Source of the DNA: Brachypterus glaber
Taxonomy: Eukaryota > Arthropoda > Insecta > Coleoptera > Kateretidae
Length of the DNA stretch: 64,000 nucleotides
Reading direction: 5' to 3'
Assembly (NCBI GenBank): GCA_958510825.1
Contig: OY294052.1
Location: forward strand, 6,779,816 to 6,843,815
A program made the translations under genes and the position numbers. The notes beneath the pieces were generated by a model that worked only from the letters and a program-made list of their open reading frames with translations, was not told the DNA's origin and searched no databases. Of the stretch, positions 55,671-64,000 are shown in pieces. Every line of letters starts with the position of its first letter. Within the stretch, counting starts at the first letter, position 1.

Positions 55671-56217
55671 TCCGTCTGTTTGTCCGATGTCACGTTTTTT
55701 TAGACACAATAACTCAAGAACCAATTATCCGATCGACTCGAAATTTTCAAGAAAAAGTCCTATGGGGAAGATCCCCATAAGCAAAAAAATTATTGGGGGT
55801 TTAACTTAAAAAAAAATGAAAAAACTATAAATTTCAAAAAAAAAATTGTTCGAAAATATTTTGTTTGAAATTTTTTTGTTTTTCGTAAAAAGAAATTTAT
55901 TTGAAGAAAAAATGTTTTAAAGAATTTTTTTTTTTAATTTAGTTTGGAATCTTTTTTAATTTTAGTTTTTTTTTTGAACAACTATAGGTATAATTATATA
56001 CAAAAAAATTTTAAATAATGTTTTTTTTAATTTTTTTTGAATTTTTTTTTGAAAATTAATTTTTTCAAACTTTTTTTTTAAACATTTTTTTATAAATTAA
56101 TTTTTCAAAAAAAAAAAAAATAAAAATAATTTTTTTTTTTTGACTTGCGTTTTTTTGGAAAATGTGAATAGTATTGCATAATGGAATGCGTAGCATTACA
56201 TATCTTCACGGCTTGTT
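55671..56217 (+). mobile_element. CTTCACGGCTTGTT-family copy
   Basis: TCCGTCTGTTTGTCCGATGT, module at 55706-55750, TATGGGGAAGATCCCCATAA, a long poly-T/poly-A stretch, then GTGAATAGTATTGC, AATGGAATGCGTAGCATTAC and the terminus ATATCTTCACGGCTTGTT. The 5' part up to GCAGCGCC is missing. Confidence 0.78.
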
Positions 56218-56929
56218 TTCCGTTTATTTTCAGTGTAGTTGCGATACGCCTCTGCTTAACGAAAGCGCAAGTTATCGACACACCTACTGATAATATAGTA
56301 ATTGCTAATCTACGTTCAAATCCCACGCGAAAACGGGAGCAACGGGAGCGTCGAAGTTCTTTTTTTGCTTCCAGTAAAGGGTTTTCCCGAGCTTTTTCCA
56401 TGCCGTGCCCCCCCCTGGTTTTTCAGATAATATTTTGTTTTGTTTTTAACAATTCTAAAGTGTTTGGCTATTCAGATTTCCAAAAAAATTGCCTGCGGCG
56501 CTGAAAATAGCTACAAACGCAAATCCATGAGAAACTTGTATTTAAAATGTCTATAAATAATTAAAATTTGCTTTAAAAATTTCTGTTTGAAAAATCATTT
56601 ATAAAAGTTTTTGCCTGCGGAACCATAATATGAAATTTATAAAATAATTTGTTTTTTCAGGTCTAAGGTGTTTAGAAAATGCGTGTCATTAAAAATCCTA
56701 AATATTTTCGCCTGCGGCGCTAAACTAAAAAGTCCAAACCAATGTTTAATTAAATGTGAGAAAGTTTTTGGAGTATAAAATTCAATTCAAGTACCTATAG
56801 TTAACCCTTTGTTTAAGGGGATGTTTAGCTTCTAGAACAATAAATCTTGCTTTTTGCACAAGTTCAAGACCAGACAAAAATTTTGAGCAATTCCAATCGA
56901 AGTTATAGGCTAACTTTGCGGTCACTCTT
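56218..56929. other. Unassigned segment
   Basis: 56218-56460 is less AT-rich and open for ~80 codons with a basic stretch (NPTRKREQRERR), but I recognise no family and the frame begins inside the preceding repeat. 56480-56720 contains three GCCTGCGG words of the array seen at 52428. Confidence 0.35.
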
Positions 56930-56933
56930 TGAA

Positions 56934-56993
56934 GTTGATAACTCAATTCGTTCAAAAGTTAAGGGAGGGCGGGGGCACTTTTGAACCGCACTG
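56934..56993 (-). mobile_element. Fragment of CAGTGCGGTCC fold-back element
   Basis: AACTCAATTCGTTCAAAAGT, TAAGGGAGGGCGGGGGC, ACTTTTGAACCGCACTG: one terminus only, TA-bounded at 56994. Confidence 0.75.
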
Positions 56994-56999
56994 TAAATG

Positions 57000-57411
57000 C
57001 GTTATCTAACTAATTTGTTCGTGAATTAAAAAGTCTAAAAAGTCAACCCACGTATATTACGTCACATAATATGGAAAGTCACACCTACGCAACTTAACGG
57101 TATAATTCCCCTTAAAGCGCTCAACGAGTCCTGAAAAAGCTGGTACCAAAAAGAGACAAACGGGAGCAAACAATCAAACAAAATCAGCTATTCAAAATAA
57201 TACAATCACAAGATTGCGTGTTACTCGGGATCAATATCAAGCAAGATTGGTATTGCGCGCGTCACCCCTCTCCTTGCCATTTGTCATGTGCCCCTTCGAG
57301 AGGGATGTGTGGCCCCCCACCTGACCACCCACGAACCACCAGCCCACGTGAAGGCCGTGGCGCGTCACCGACCCCCTTTTTTCGCCACCACCCCCTCTCC
57401 AACTTTCTCCT
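57000..57411. other. GC-rich island of unknown origin
   Basis: 57230-57411 is strongly C-rich compared with everything else here and is open for 96 codons (57218-57508), but the translation is low-complexity Pro/His/Arg and crosses into the adjacent transposon. It may be an exon fragment, a rearranged repeat or a regulatory island. Confidence 0.35.
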
Positions 57412-57680
57412 TCTCCATCCAGAGTCGGATTTAGACTTCTTGCGCCTTACGCAAAAATTATTTTGCGCTCTTTCTGCGCCTTCGCCAGAATTAAAAAATT
57501 ACAACTAAACAAGAAATATGCCTGCACTAGGGTATTTTACATCCTTATGTCGTAAAAAATACAACAATAAAATTCTATGCCAAATTTCAGCTCAACAAAA
57601 ACTAAAAATTCATTTTAAAACGGGAAAAAAATAAAAAATGTATTTTTTATATATTTTTTTAATGAAATATATCTAGCATA

Positions 57681-57829
57681 GGGAACGTTCAAGTATTACG
57701 TAACGCTTCTAGGGGGGTGGGGGTCATTTTGGAGTGTTACGCCCATGTTAATGGTATAGGAAAATAGCGTTACAGGGGGGGGGGTCCAAAATGATCAAAA
57801 TTTGCATTACGTAATACTTAAACGTTCCC
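57681..57829. mobile_element. GGGAACGTTC-type TIR element inside the hAT element
   Basis: GGGAACGTTCAAGTATTACG and ATTACGTAATACTTAAACG then TTCCC; ATA on both sides (57678-57680, 57830-57832). Nested, so younger than the hAT insertion. Confidence 0.85.
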
Positions 57830-58096
57830 ATACTATATCATGAAAATGCATAAATTGAAATTTGAGCCTTTCAGGTTAAACAAAAGACATTTGGTAATCA
57901 CCTACTTCATCTGAATATAAAAAAAAATACTTAAATATAATAAATTTTTAATAAATCGAAAATAAGTAAGATACTATGCCAAATTTTAGTTCAAAACAAT
58001 AAAGCTCCCTCTGACTTGAAAATTGGATTAAATATGTAGATAACATGAAGGAGGGTCCCCGGGGGATTTAAAATATTAAAACAAGATAATTATTTA

Positions 58097-58620
58097 CAAT
58101 ACAAAGGCAAAAAGTTATGTTTTTTGATTCGGTAGGTTTTTAGAAGCAGAGGGCCTGCGGCCCGAGGGTAATAAACCTACGATAAAAATTTAACTTTTCG
58201 CCTGTGTATTATAAAATATTTTTTATTCAATTATTACTAATTATAATAAACTATTAAAATATACCTAACTAATTTTAAATTGCAAAAAATATTTCTTTTT
58301 ACTGTCTTATTACCTATTTAATTATCCATGACAAATTGCTATCCAATCAAACCCGCTAAGAAAAACAACTGAATAAAAAGGATTAGGCCAACACCAATAA
58401 CCTTTTAAAGAAGAAGAACTGAATAATTTATTTAAAATGTGTTTTTAAACTAAAAACAATGCATTAAAAGTGAGTGTCCTAAACGAGGCGTATTTTTCTT
58501 TATAAATATTACAGTAAAGGTAAAGAATGTTAAAAAAAGCTTAAAAACAGCAAGTTTAAGCTAGGGGGCCAAAAAACGTGAAAAAAAAGTTTTGCTTTTA
58601 TGGCCAATCGAATAAAAAAA
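58097..58620. mobile_element. Hairpin-headed repeat, partner of 43071-43820
   Basis: GCAAAAAGTTATGTTTTTTG, hairpin GTAGGTTTTTAG / ATAAACCTAC with loop GGGCCTGCGGCCCGAGGG, CCATGACAAATTGCTATCC, TTTATAAATATTACAGTAAA, to CAATCGAATAAAAA. Shorter than its partner by ~200 bases. Confidence 0.7.
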
Positions 58621-58718
58621 ATTGATCATGAAATATTTTGCGCTTTTTGAAAATCTTGCGCCGTACGCGTACACGCCAGCGTTGTTAGCGTTTAGGGAAA
58701 TCCGGCTCTGTCTCCATC

Positions 58719-59112
58719 CATGGGCGCAAGGGCGCTTCACCAGGCGTGGGAGGACACAATAGGGGATGATAGACTTTCTGACAACCTCAAATTGTGTTTA
58801 TTCTCGAATTCTAACGCCTTGTTGCGATTATTGACCTTTTTTTCTGCTACCTTGGGGGCGATTTTATCGTAATGGTTTTGTTACTTAATAATTAAACGAA
58901 TTTCATTTTATATTAGAAGTTCTATTTATATCCAACGCGCACTCAAGCAGTATTTAACTAAAGCCTATACTTTTAATAACTACTATTTTTAACTTAAAAA
59001 CAGGGTCGAATCTAGGGGGGGGGGGTCGGGGGGGTGCTGCCGTTGGTTTGATCATCCTTGCGTTTTCGTTGTTCCCCAACCTATTCAGTTTTAAAAGTGG
59101 ACACTATAAAAC
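58719..59112. other. Spacer with poly-G tract
   Basis: Begins with GC-richer sequence continuing that left of the hAT element (CATGGGCGCAAGGGCGC); G runs at 59016-59033. No gene recognised. Confidence 0.4.
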
Positions 59113-59692
59113 AATTTTGCGACGTTGAACTCGATTTGGAACTGTCATTTTTTCAACGTGTTTTTCGCAAAAAACGGATTTTTAAAATATCTCTTGAACG
59201 TTACACTATACGTTTTTAGATTTTTAATGTTTTTTTTTCGAAAAACCAAAATTGTTCTTTATCGTCGGTTAGGCATGCCCCTGAGAACATTTTGGGTGAA
59301 AATTAAAAAAAAATCTATCTGGCACTTTCTTTTTAATTTACGTAAAATTATTTTTTTTTTTAATAATCCACATATTTGTGCCCTCTTATTTCGAGTAAAC
59401 CGATTTTCGATTGAATCACCATATTAAGCATAAAAAAACCTTCCTAACCGATTCATAAAGAAAAATCTAAAACCCCACAGCGTAACGCTTAAGGCGGTGC
59501 CGTGAATTAGCTATAAGTAGTACAAAAAAATATATGACATATGTTGGAGATTTGGTCCTCTTTATTTTCATATCAAAAGTTTTTTGTTCTAGGATGCACC
59601 GATCTTGAGATATTTTAAAAAGTCTGTTTTTTTTTTGTGAAAAATAAGTTAAAAAAATGACAGTTCCAAATCGAGTTCAAAGTCGCAAAATT
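59113..59692. mobile_element. 580 bp palindromic element
   Basis: AATTTTGCGACGTTGAACTC then GATTTGGAACTGTCATTTTT at left; AAAAATGACAGTTCCAAATC then GAGTTCAAAGTCGCAAAATT at right. AAAATATCTCTTGAACG and GATCTTGAGATATTTT lie further in. The 100-codon frame across it is not protein-like. Confidence 0.82.
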
Positions 59693-60160
59693 ATTTATTT
59701 GCGGCCTTAAACCCTACCCAATAAACCAAAAATCTAAACTCCCTGAATTATTTCCAGGTAAAGCCTTTTTTATTAATTTGAAGACTGTACTATAACTGGC
59801 AATAAGCCGTGTACTGATAATCATGCATAATTTTACCTAAAATTATGCATAATCATGCATATTTATGTATGATCATACCGGGCCAAAATTCATACATAGT
59901 CAAAATCCAAACATGATCATACAAAATTTTGCATAATTATGGATAATCATGCTAAAACTTTTTGTCCCCGGGTTTCAACTCAATGGACAGATTTTCCCAA
60001 CTTGAGCGTGGTTGAGAGGGGGTCCCCCCGACTCTCGTCCCGTTAACCATTGCCGTTTGCTTCATTATCCTGCAACGTAGTATCAACGTTGGTAGGTAAC
60101 TAACTACACGTATAATAAACATATTTTCTCACCTGTTATCAATTTGCGTATATAATAATT
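59693..60160. repeat. AATTATGCATAATT word cluster, then spacer
   Basis: 59815-59955 holds about ten ATCATGCATAATTTT, AATTATGCATAATCATG, TATGATCATAC and TGCATAATTATG words, all nearly self-complementary. The flanks are plain. Inverted ends not established. Confidence 0.65.
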
Positions 60161-60740
60161 CAAAACAATCCGTGAAAATATGGAATGCTTCGCATTATAC
60201 TCTTTGAAGTGGATAGGATATTGCGTTTTCTATCCATAGTACTTTCCAAAATATGGTGCTTTGATCTCACATTATTTTAAAGATAAAATTTTCTTTTCGA
60301 CCATATATTTTTTAATGTTTTATTTTTTTTTAACGTAATAATTTTTTAACTTTTTTGCTAAATAATGCAATTTTGATTTTTTTTGTAAATTTTGATTATT
60401 ATTTAAAATTAGTTTGAACGTTTTTACGTAATTAATAATTTTTCAAAAATGTTTTTTTTTTATAAAAAAAAATAAGAAATCAAATTCCCATTTTCATCCT
60501 ATTGTAAAAACCAAAAAAAAAATGGAAATAAAAATAAAAATATATATTTGGTCAAATAGAGAATTTTATAAGCTTTAAAATGATGTACCATACGACCCAC
60601 CTTTCTATTAAAAAAATAAATCCCCAAATGCCCCCCTGGTCACATTTTAAAATCGAAAAATATCATAATAGTTTAAGTTGTCTTCTTAACATGGTTCAAA
60701 TTAGAAGTCGGTACCTCAACTCGTTCAAAAGTTGACTTTT
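60160..60740. repeat. Decayed family end plus CAGTGCGGTCC arm
   Basis: 60163-60200 AACAATCCGTGAAAATATGG then AATGCTTCGCAT is a diverged CTTCACGGCTTGTT left end. 60555-60740 is the right arm of the CAGTGCGGTCC palindrome (AGAGAATTTTATAAGCTTTA, AAATGCCCCCCTGG, CTCAACTCGTTCAAAAGTTG) without its terminus. Confidence 0.65.
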
Positions 60741-61600
60741 GACAGCAATGCATAAAATTTTCTGATTTAGTGTCGTATAATACTTTTCTATCATCACGTG
60801 CTGTGAATAGTATAATAAGATAGGAAAAACATTTATATCGTGTGACGTAAAAATATAAAATATAAATTGAAAACAAGTTTATTTTTTATCACAGTTTATT
60901 TTTTTACATTTAGTTTATTGAAAACCAAAAATTCTAATGCTTTTCCCTATTATACCTAGTCTCAGGGCGTTATTTCGAGATTAATTTGGCCTAATTTTTT
61001 TTCTACCCTAACAAAAATCTGAAATTACGCCCTTGGCATGGTTAATTAAAAAAAAGGCAAATAAAACAAATAAACCAAAGTGGTTTTGTTTTTTTTTAGA
61101 CCTATGCCTTATTTTAATGATTCAGAGTTGGTAACCCTAATCACTTGTTCTACTCCCAGATATTCAAGAATCCGTACCCAGGGGTGCAGCTAGGGCCGGG
61201 TTTAAGCAATTTATTTGGGGGGTTGTGACTGGTAAAAATGTCGAATATCCCCCTTATCTTCTGCCCTGGGTGCACCTCTTGACACGCCACTGTGTCTATC
61301 GACTAATTCACCAAAGTTAGTCTTTTGGCGCCAAACAGGGTAACCCATTGTAGTTAGGGGATGATCGCACATTCTCAGAAGGACGCAGGTTTACAACCCC
61401 TATGTCCCTTTTAAACGTGTGAGACAGAGAAAAGAATATATATGTTTTGCAGAGAGTAATTCCATTGATGTTTTAGTTTTTTCGAATCCATTTGAACTTC
61501 TACGTGATTTGTAACAATTGTAATAAACTATGATTTATTTAATATAGCGAACGATGTCTAGACAATCCGTATACAAGAAGAAACATGTTTTAAAGTAATA
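60741..61600. other. Spacer with a possible short TIR remnant
   Basis: 61175-61303 starts CAGGGGTGCAGCTAGGGCC and ends CACCTCTTGACACGCCACTG. The right end inverted (CAGTGGCGTGTCAAG) is a common hAT/insect repeat terminus, but the ends match only loosely and no duplication was found. Remainder plain. Confidence 0.35.
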
Positions 61601-61601
61601 A

Positions 61602-61760
61602 AATAGTTATTTTCCTAACAAGTGTGGAAATAGGCTCTTTTCCGCCCTAGATTGCATTTTCCTGAATGACGTAGCGGAGTTCAGGCAGGCAATCGAGTTC
61701 GGATAAGTCTCTTTACACATGCGTTAGGAACAATATTTTTTCTACGAGCGAGTTAAAAAT
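61602..61760. repeat. Repeat related to 44583-44670
   Basis: AGTTATTTTCCTAACAAGTG, ATTGCATTTTCCTGAATGAC, hairpin words GCGGAGTTCAGGCAGGC and CTACGAGCGAG. Less hairpin-forming than its partner. Confidence 0.55.
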
Positions 61761-61789
61761 AAAATATGCTTTTGTATATAAGTATACTT

Positions 61790-62176
61790 AATGGAGATTT
61801 CTCCCATTAGATTAAACAGGGACAAAAGTTCTACCCAAAAAGGATAGAAGACATACATACACTCCCACTTCCACCCAACCAAACAAATTCTGTATTTGTT
61901 CTTTGTTGAACAAATACAATATTTACTTGGCCGGGCAAAAAGTGTAAAGAAATTACTGGCGCCATCTAAATTTTAGTAGAATTATCTTATTCTACAGATT
62001 CACATTAGCTATGTTCGTTCGTGCCGCTTACTTCCGGCCAACCAAATAAATACTGTATTTGTTGTATGAAAAACAAATACAGTATTTATTTGGTAGGCGG
62101 GAAAGTGTAGCACAAATGAGATAGAGATAGGGTAGACGTCTGTTGTTTCATAATTCTAGTTGTAGAGAGCTCCATT
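61790..62176 (+). mobile_element. Twin-hairpin MITE, copy 5
   Basis: AATGGAGATTTCTCCC to GAGAGCTCCATT. Main hairpin ~62035-62110; second hairpin ~61870-61945. Missing ~30 bases between the hairpins and part of GTGCTACACTT. Its terminal inverted words AATGGAG / CTCCATT are the most symmetrical of the five. Confidence 0.88.
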
Positions 62177-62571
62177 GAATAAATTTTATTTTTATATTTT
62201 TTTTCCAATAGAAAAAGAATTAACATTTTCTCAAGCATCCTCAGGGATAATTACTTATATATGATATATAGGCTATCCTGGTGTTAGGTAAGTTCTTCAC
62301 GAATCCATATTTTAAGTAAATAACTAATTATTTTCCCATTTAGTTAGAATTTTGAGATTCGTCCATTCTTTCACGAAGTGCTGGAGTTTTTGACCACCTT
62401 GTGTCAGGGAATAAAGCTGAGAACCGACTATAAACAGTTTTTTCATTTCGAACCTTCCACCCCAAGAACCGTCACCGGCGCCCAATTATTTATTTTTCAA
62501 AACGGTTCACTCCAATATCCTGAAGGTATGTCCTGAGGGTATGCTGTATGTCTGTCCTAAAGATAGCTGCT
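62177..62571. other. Spacer
   Basis: No recognised feature. Confidence 0.45.
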
Positions 62572-62768
62572 AATTGTGTACAACTGTCCCCGACAAAAGT
62601 GGCTATCAAATAGTATTGCTTTTATTTTTTTTTGTGAAATATTGCTATTAGCAGCTTGCACATAGGTGCAAGTTACATAATTAAATTTAAGCTAATAGTT
62701 TTACAAAAAAATAATATAAGCATTACTATTTGATAGCCACTTTTGTCGGGGACATTTGTACATAATTT
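62572..62768. mobile_element. 197 bp palindromic MITE, TGTCCCCGAC type
   Basis: AATTGTGTACAACTGTCCCC then GACAAAAGTGGCTATCAAAT at left; ATTTGATAGCCACTTTTGTC then GGGGACATTTGTACATAATT at right, with about 3 mismatches in 50. The centre has GCTTGCACATAGGTGCAAG, its own hairpin. Confidence 0.88.
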
Positions 62769-62870
62769 TTCCCTTTTTCATCATAATTTTTTTAAAAAGT
62801 ACCACGGTTTACGTTTGCAACGGTCCATGGGCTCGTCCATAAAAAGAACGTAAAGCACTTAAGACAGAGG

Positions 62871-62905
62871 GAGTATTACCCCTTCCTCAGGCTGGGGTAA
62901 TACTC
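62871..62905. repeat. Perfect 12 bp-stem hairpin
   Basis: GAGTATTACCCC / GGGGTAATACTC around an 11 base loop CTTCCTCAGGCT, isolated. Confidence 0.7.
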
Positions 62906-63057
62906 ACGAAATTGTCCAACAAAGGAAAACACAATATAAATATTTAATAATAATTGTGGATAAAACTTACACAAATAAACATACCACAAACACCGACATC
63001 CGCCATTAAAGTCACGAAAAACGCGGTAAATTAAAAACAATGAAGGAAAAGCCGAAA

Positions 63058-63245
63058 GCACATCCACGGGAGATCCCCTCGGGACGTCCCTGGGATGTAC
63101 GAAGTACATACCGTATATCCTTGGGATATAAGGGCAGTTTATCCTCAGGGCGTACCTTTCGGGATATTCTTGGGATATACCACTAATGTCTCGGGACATG
63201 CGACATTGACAGGACACTGAGAGGATATCCGGGGTATATTGTGTG
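63058..63245. mobile_element. GGGATATCCC word element
   Basis: AGCACATCCACGGGAGATCC at left and GGATATCCGGGGTATATTG then TGTGCTA at right; AGCACA / TGTGCT are inverted ends. Between them about twelve words of the type GGGATATCC, GGGACGTCCC, CTTGGGATAT and TCGGGATATTC in both orientations. The 113-codon minus-strand frame is a by-product of the words. Confidence 0.6.
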
Positions 63246-63357
63246 CTATATGGGTTATAGTTTTAGACAGTAAGTGCGCGCTCGAGCTAAAAGGAATCAT
63301 ATTTTCGGAAGTTTATCGAGATAAAACGCAACATATTATCCATTGTGAAACACTTCA

Positions 63358-63899
63358 TATCTTCACGGCTTGGTACAATTCACAGCATTTTCCAAAATTT
63401 TCAAAAATTGTCCTAGACAAAAAATACTTGGCTATTATTTTTTTCATGAAAAAATAGGCAACTTTTTTTTAAAATGTCCGTCTGTCTGTCCGTTTGATGT
63501 CACGAGTTTTGTTAACACGATAACTCAAGAACGAATAATCCGATTGACTTGAAAATTTCAGGAAAAATCAAGTTTTACGGGGGGAAGATCCCTATTATTT
63601 TTGAAAGTAATCCCTCCAAAAACAAAAAGTTATAGGGGGTTAAACTAAAATCGAAAAATCTGAAAGAAAATTCCGATTAACGTAACCTTTTCAGGAACAA
63701 TTATTATTATTATTATTATTAAGGATTAATTCTACCAATTTTAAAAGTAATCCCTCAAAAAAAAATAATAGAGGAAAAAAAACGTTTTTTTTTATTTTTT
63801 TTTAACTTTTCAAGCATTTGGGAAAATGCAATAGACCCTTTACTGTGAATAGTATATATATAATGGAATGCGTAGCATAACACATCTTCACGACTTGTT
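63358..63899 (+). mobile_element. CTTCACGGCTTGTT-family copy
   Basis: Starts with an orphan ATATCTTCACGGCTTGG, then CCTAGACAAAAAATACTTGG, TTTCATGAAAAAATAGG, GTCCGTCTGTCTGTCCG, TGTCACGAGTTTTG, module (63508-63560), GGGGGGAAGATCCCTATTA, a short (ATT)n, GTGAATAGTATATATATAAT, GGAATGCGTAGC and the terminus CATCTTCACGACTTGTT. Confidence 0.8.
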
Positions 63900-63942
63900 A
63901 TTAGATGTGTTTGTTATATTTTGTTTTATATATTGAAAAAGA

Positions 63943-64000
63943 AAGTGCCGTGTAGTCTAGTAGATTGGTGGCGTCCCCTGACAAAACTAAACGGAGTTAA
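63943..64000 (+). other. Possible tRNA-like or SINE head at window edge
   Basis: GTGCCGTGTAGTCTAGTAG then ATTGGTGGCGTCCC resembles a tRNA D-arm/A-box (TGTAGTCTAGTAGATTGG). The expected B box would lie beyond the window, so it cannot be confirmed. Confidence 0.25.

Larger units (their letters stand above)
57412..58718. mobile_element. hAT-like non-autonomous element with 8 bp duplication
   Basis: Element 57420-58710 with ends CAGAGTCGGATTTAGAC and AATCCGGCTCTG, inverted. Flanked by exact 8 base copies TCTCCATC (57412-57419 and 58711-58718). Eight-base duplications and CAGAG-type ends are the hAT signature. It has subterminal TTGCGCC / GGCGCAAG pairs. Inside are a Harbinger-type MITE (57681-57829) and a hairpin-headed repeat (58097-58620). 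No transposase frame. Confidence 0.88.

Noticed and set aside
56181..56504. 107-codon frame with basic stretch
   Set aside because: Begins inside the CTTCACGGCTTGTT terminus and matches nothing I know.
57218..57508. 96-codon frame
   Set aside because: Low-complexity Pro/His/Arg product of a C-rich island that runs into the hAT terminus, so it cannot be one gene.
59125..59427. 100-codon frame
   Set aside because: Lies across one arm and the centre of a palindrome; Phe/Lys-rich from poly-T and poly-A.
62876..63217. 113-codon minus-strand frame
   Set aside because: Produced by GGGATATCC words; no protein-like composition outside them.

Overview
The window is AT-rich, repeat-dense arthropod DNA. 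Its only recognisable host gene is the 3' part of hunchback (hb), the gap-gene zinc-finger transcription factor, at the left edge on the + strand. Finger sequences, finger order and the terminal two-finger domain are those of insect Hunchback. The organism is therefore an insect, probably a beetle (Coleoptera), though genus cannot be read from this sequence.

Layout. Positions 1-1307 are hb coding sequence, open at the window's left edge. About 640 bases of 3' UTR follow, with overlapping AATAAA signals near 1919-1929 and Pumilio-like sites. The other ~62 kb is intergenic and made largely of non-autonomous repeats: (a) at least eight 500-870 bp near-complete palindromes, three kinds with TA flanks as in Tc1/mariner; (b) five copies of a ~400 bp element made of two related hairpins; (c) short TIR elements ending GGGAACGTTCAAGTATTACG or GGGGCTGTCCATATATTACG, several with TTA duplications as in PIF/Harbinger; (d) a 1.29 kb hAT-like element with an exact 8 bp duplication; (e) a family ending in CTTCACGGCTTGTT, found nested, in both orientations, and as fragments; (f) tRNA-headed SINEs; (g) two decayed Tc1-type transposase fragments; (h) tandem arrays and a 200-base assembly gap at 52944-53143.

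Two patterns cut across these classes. Several unrelated-looking elements are each filled with many degenerate copies of one short, mostly self-complementary word (TTCTTGACAAG, TTCTAAGAATATT, GAGAATATATTCTC, TTTTACATGTAAAA, AATTATGCATAATT, GGGATATCCC), some with an inverted-terminal frame around them. Also, a ~40 bp module resembling AACTCAAGAACGNNTT followed by ATCGACTTGAAATTT recurs about 17 times on both strands inside structurally different repeats. These, plus a fold-back element whose arms are opposed arrays of TTACCTCGAA, are the best candidates for something not yet described.

Other points: a THAP-like first coding exon with a consensus splice donor (29543-29616) and a TATA/initiator-like pair (16733-16769) are the only further hints of gene structure. 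Boundaries of repeats were read by eye and may be off by several bases; alignments would be needed to fix identities. No intact transposase was found.
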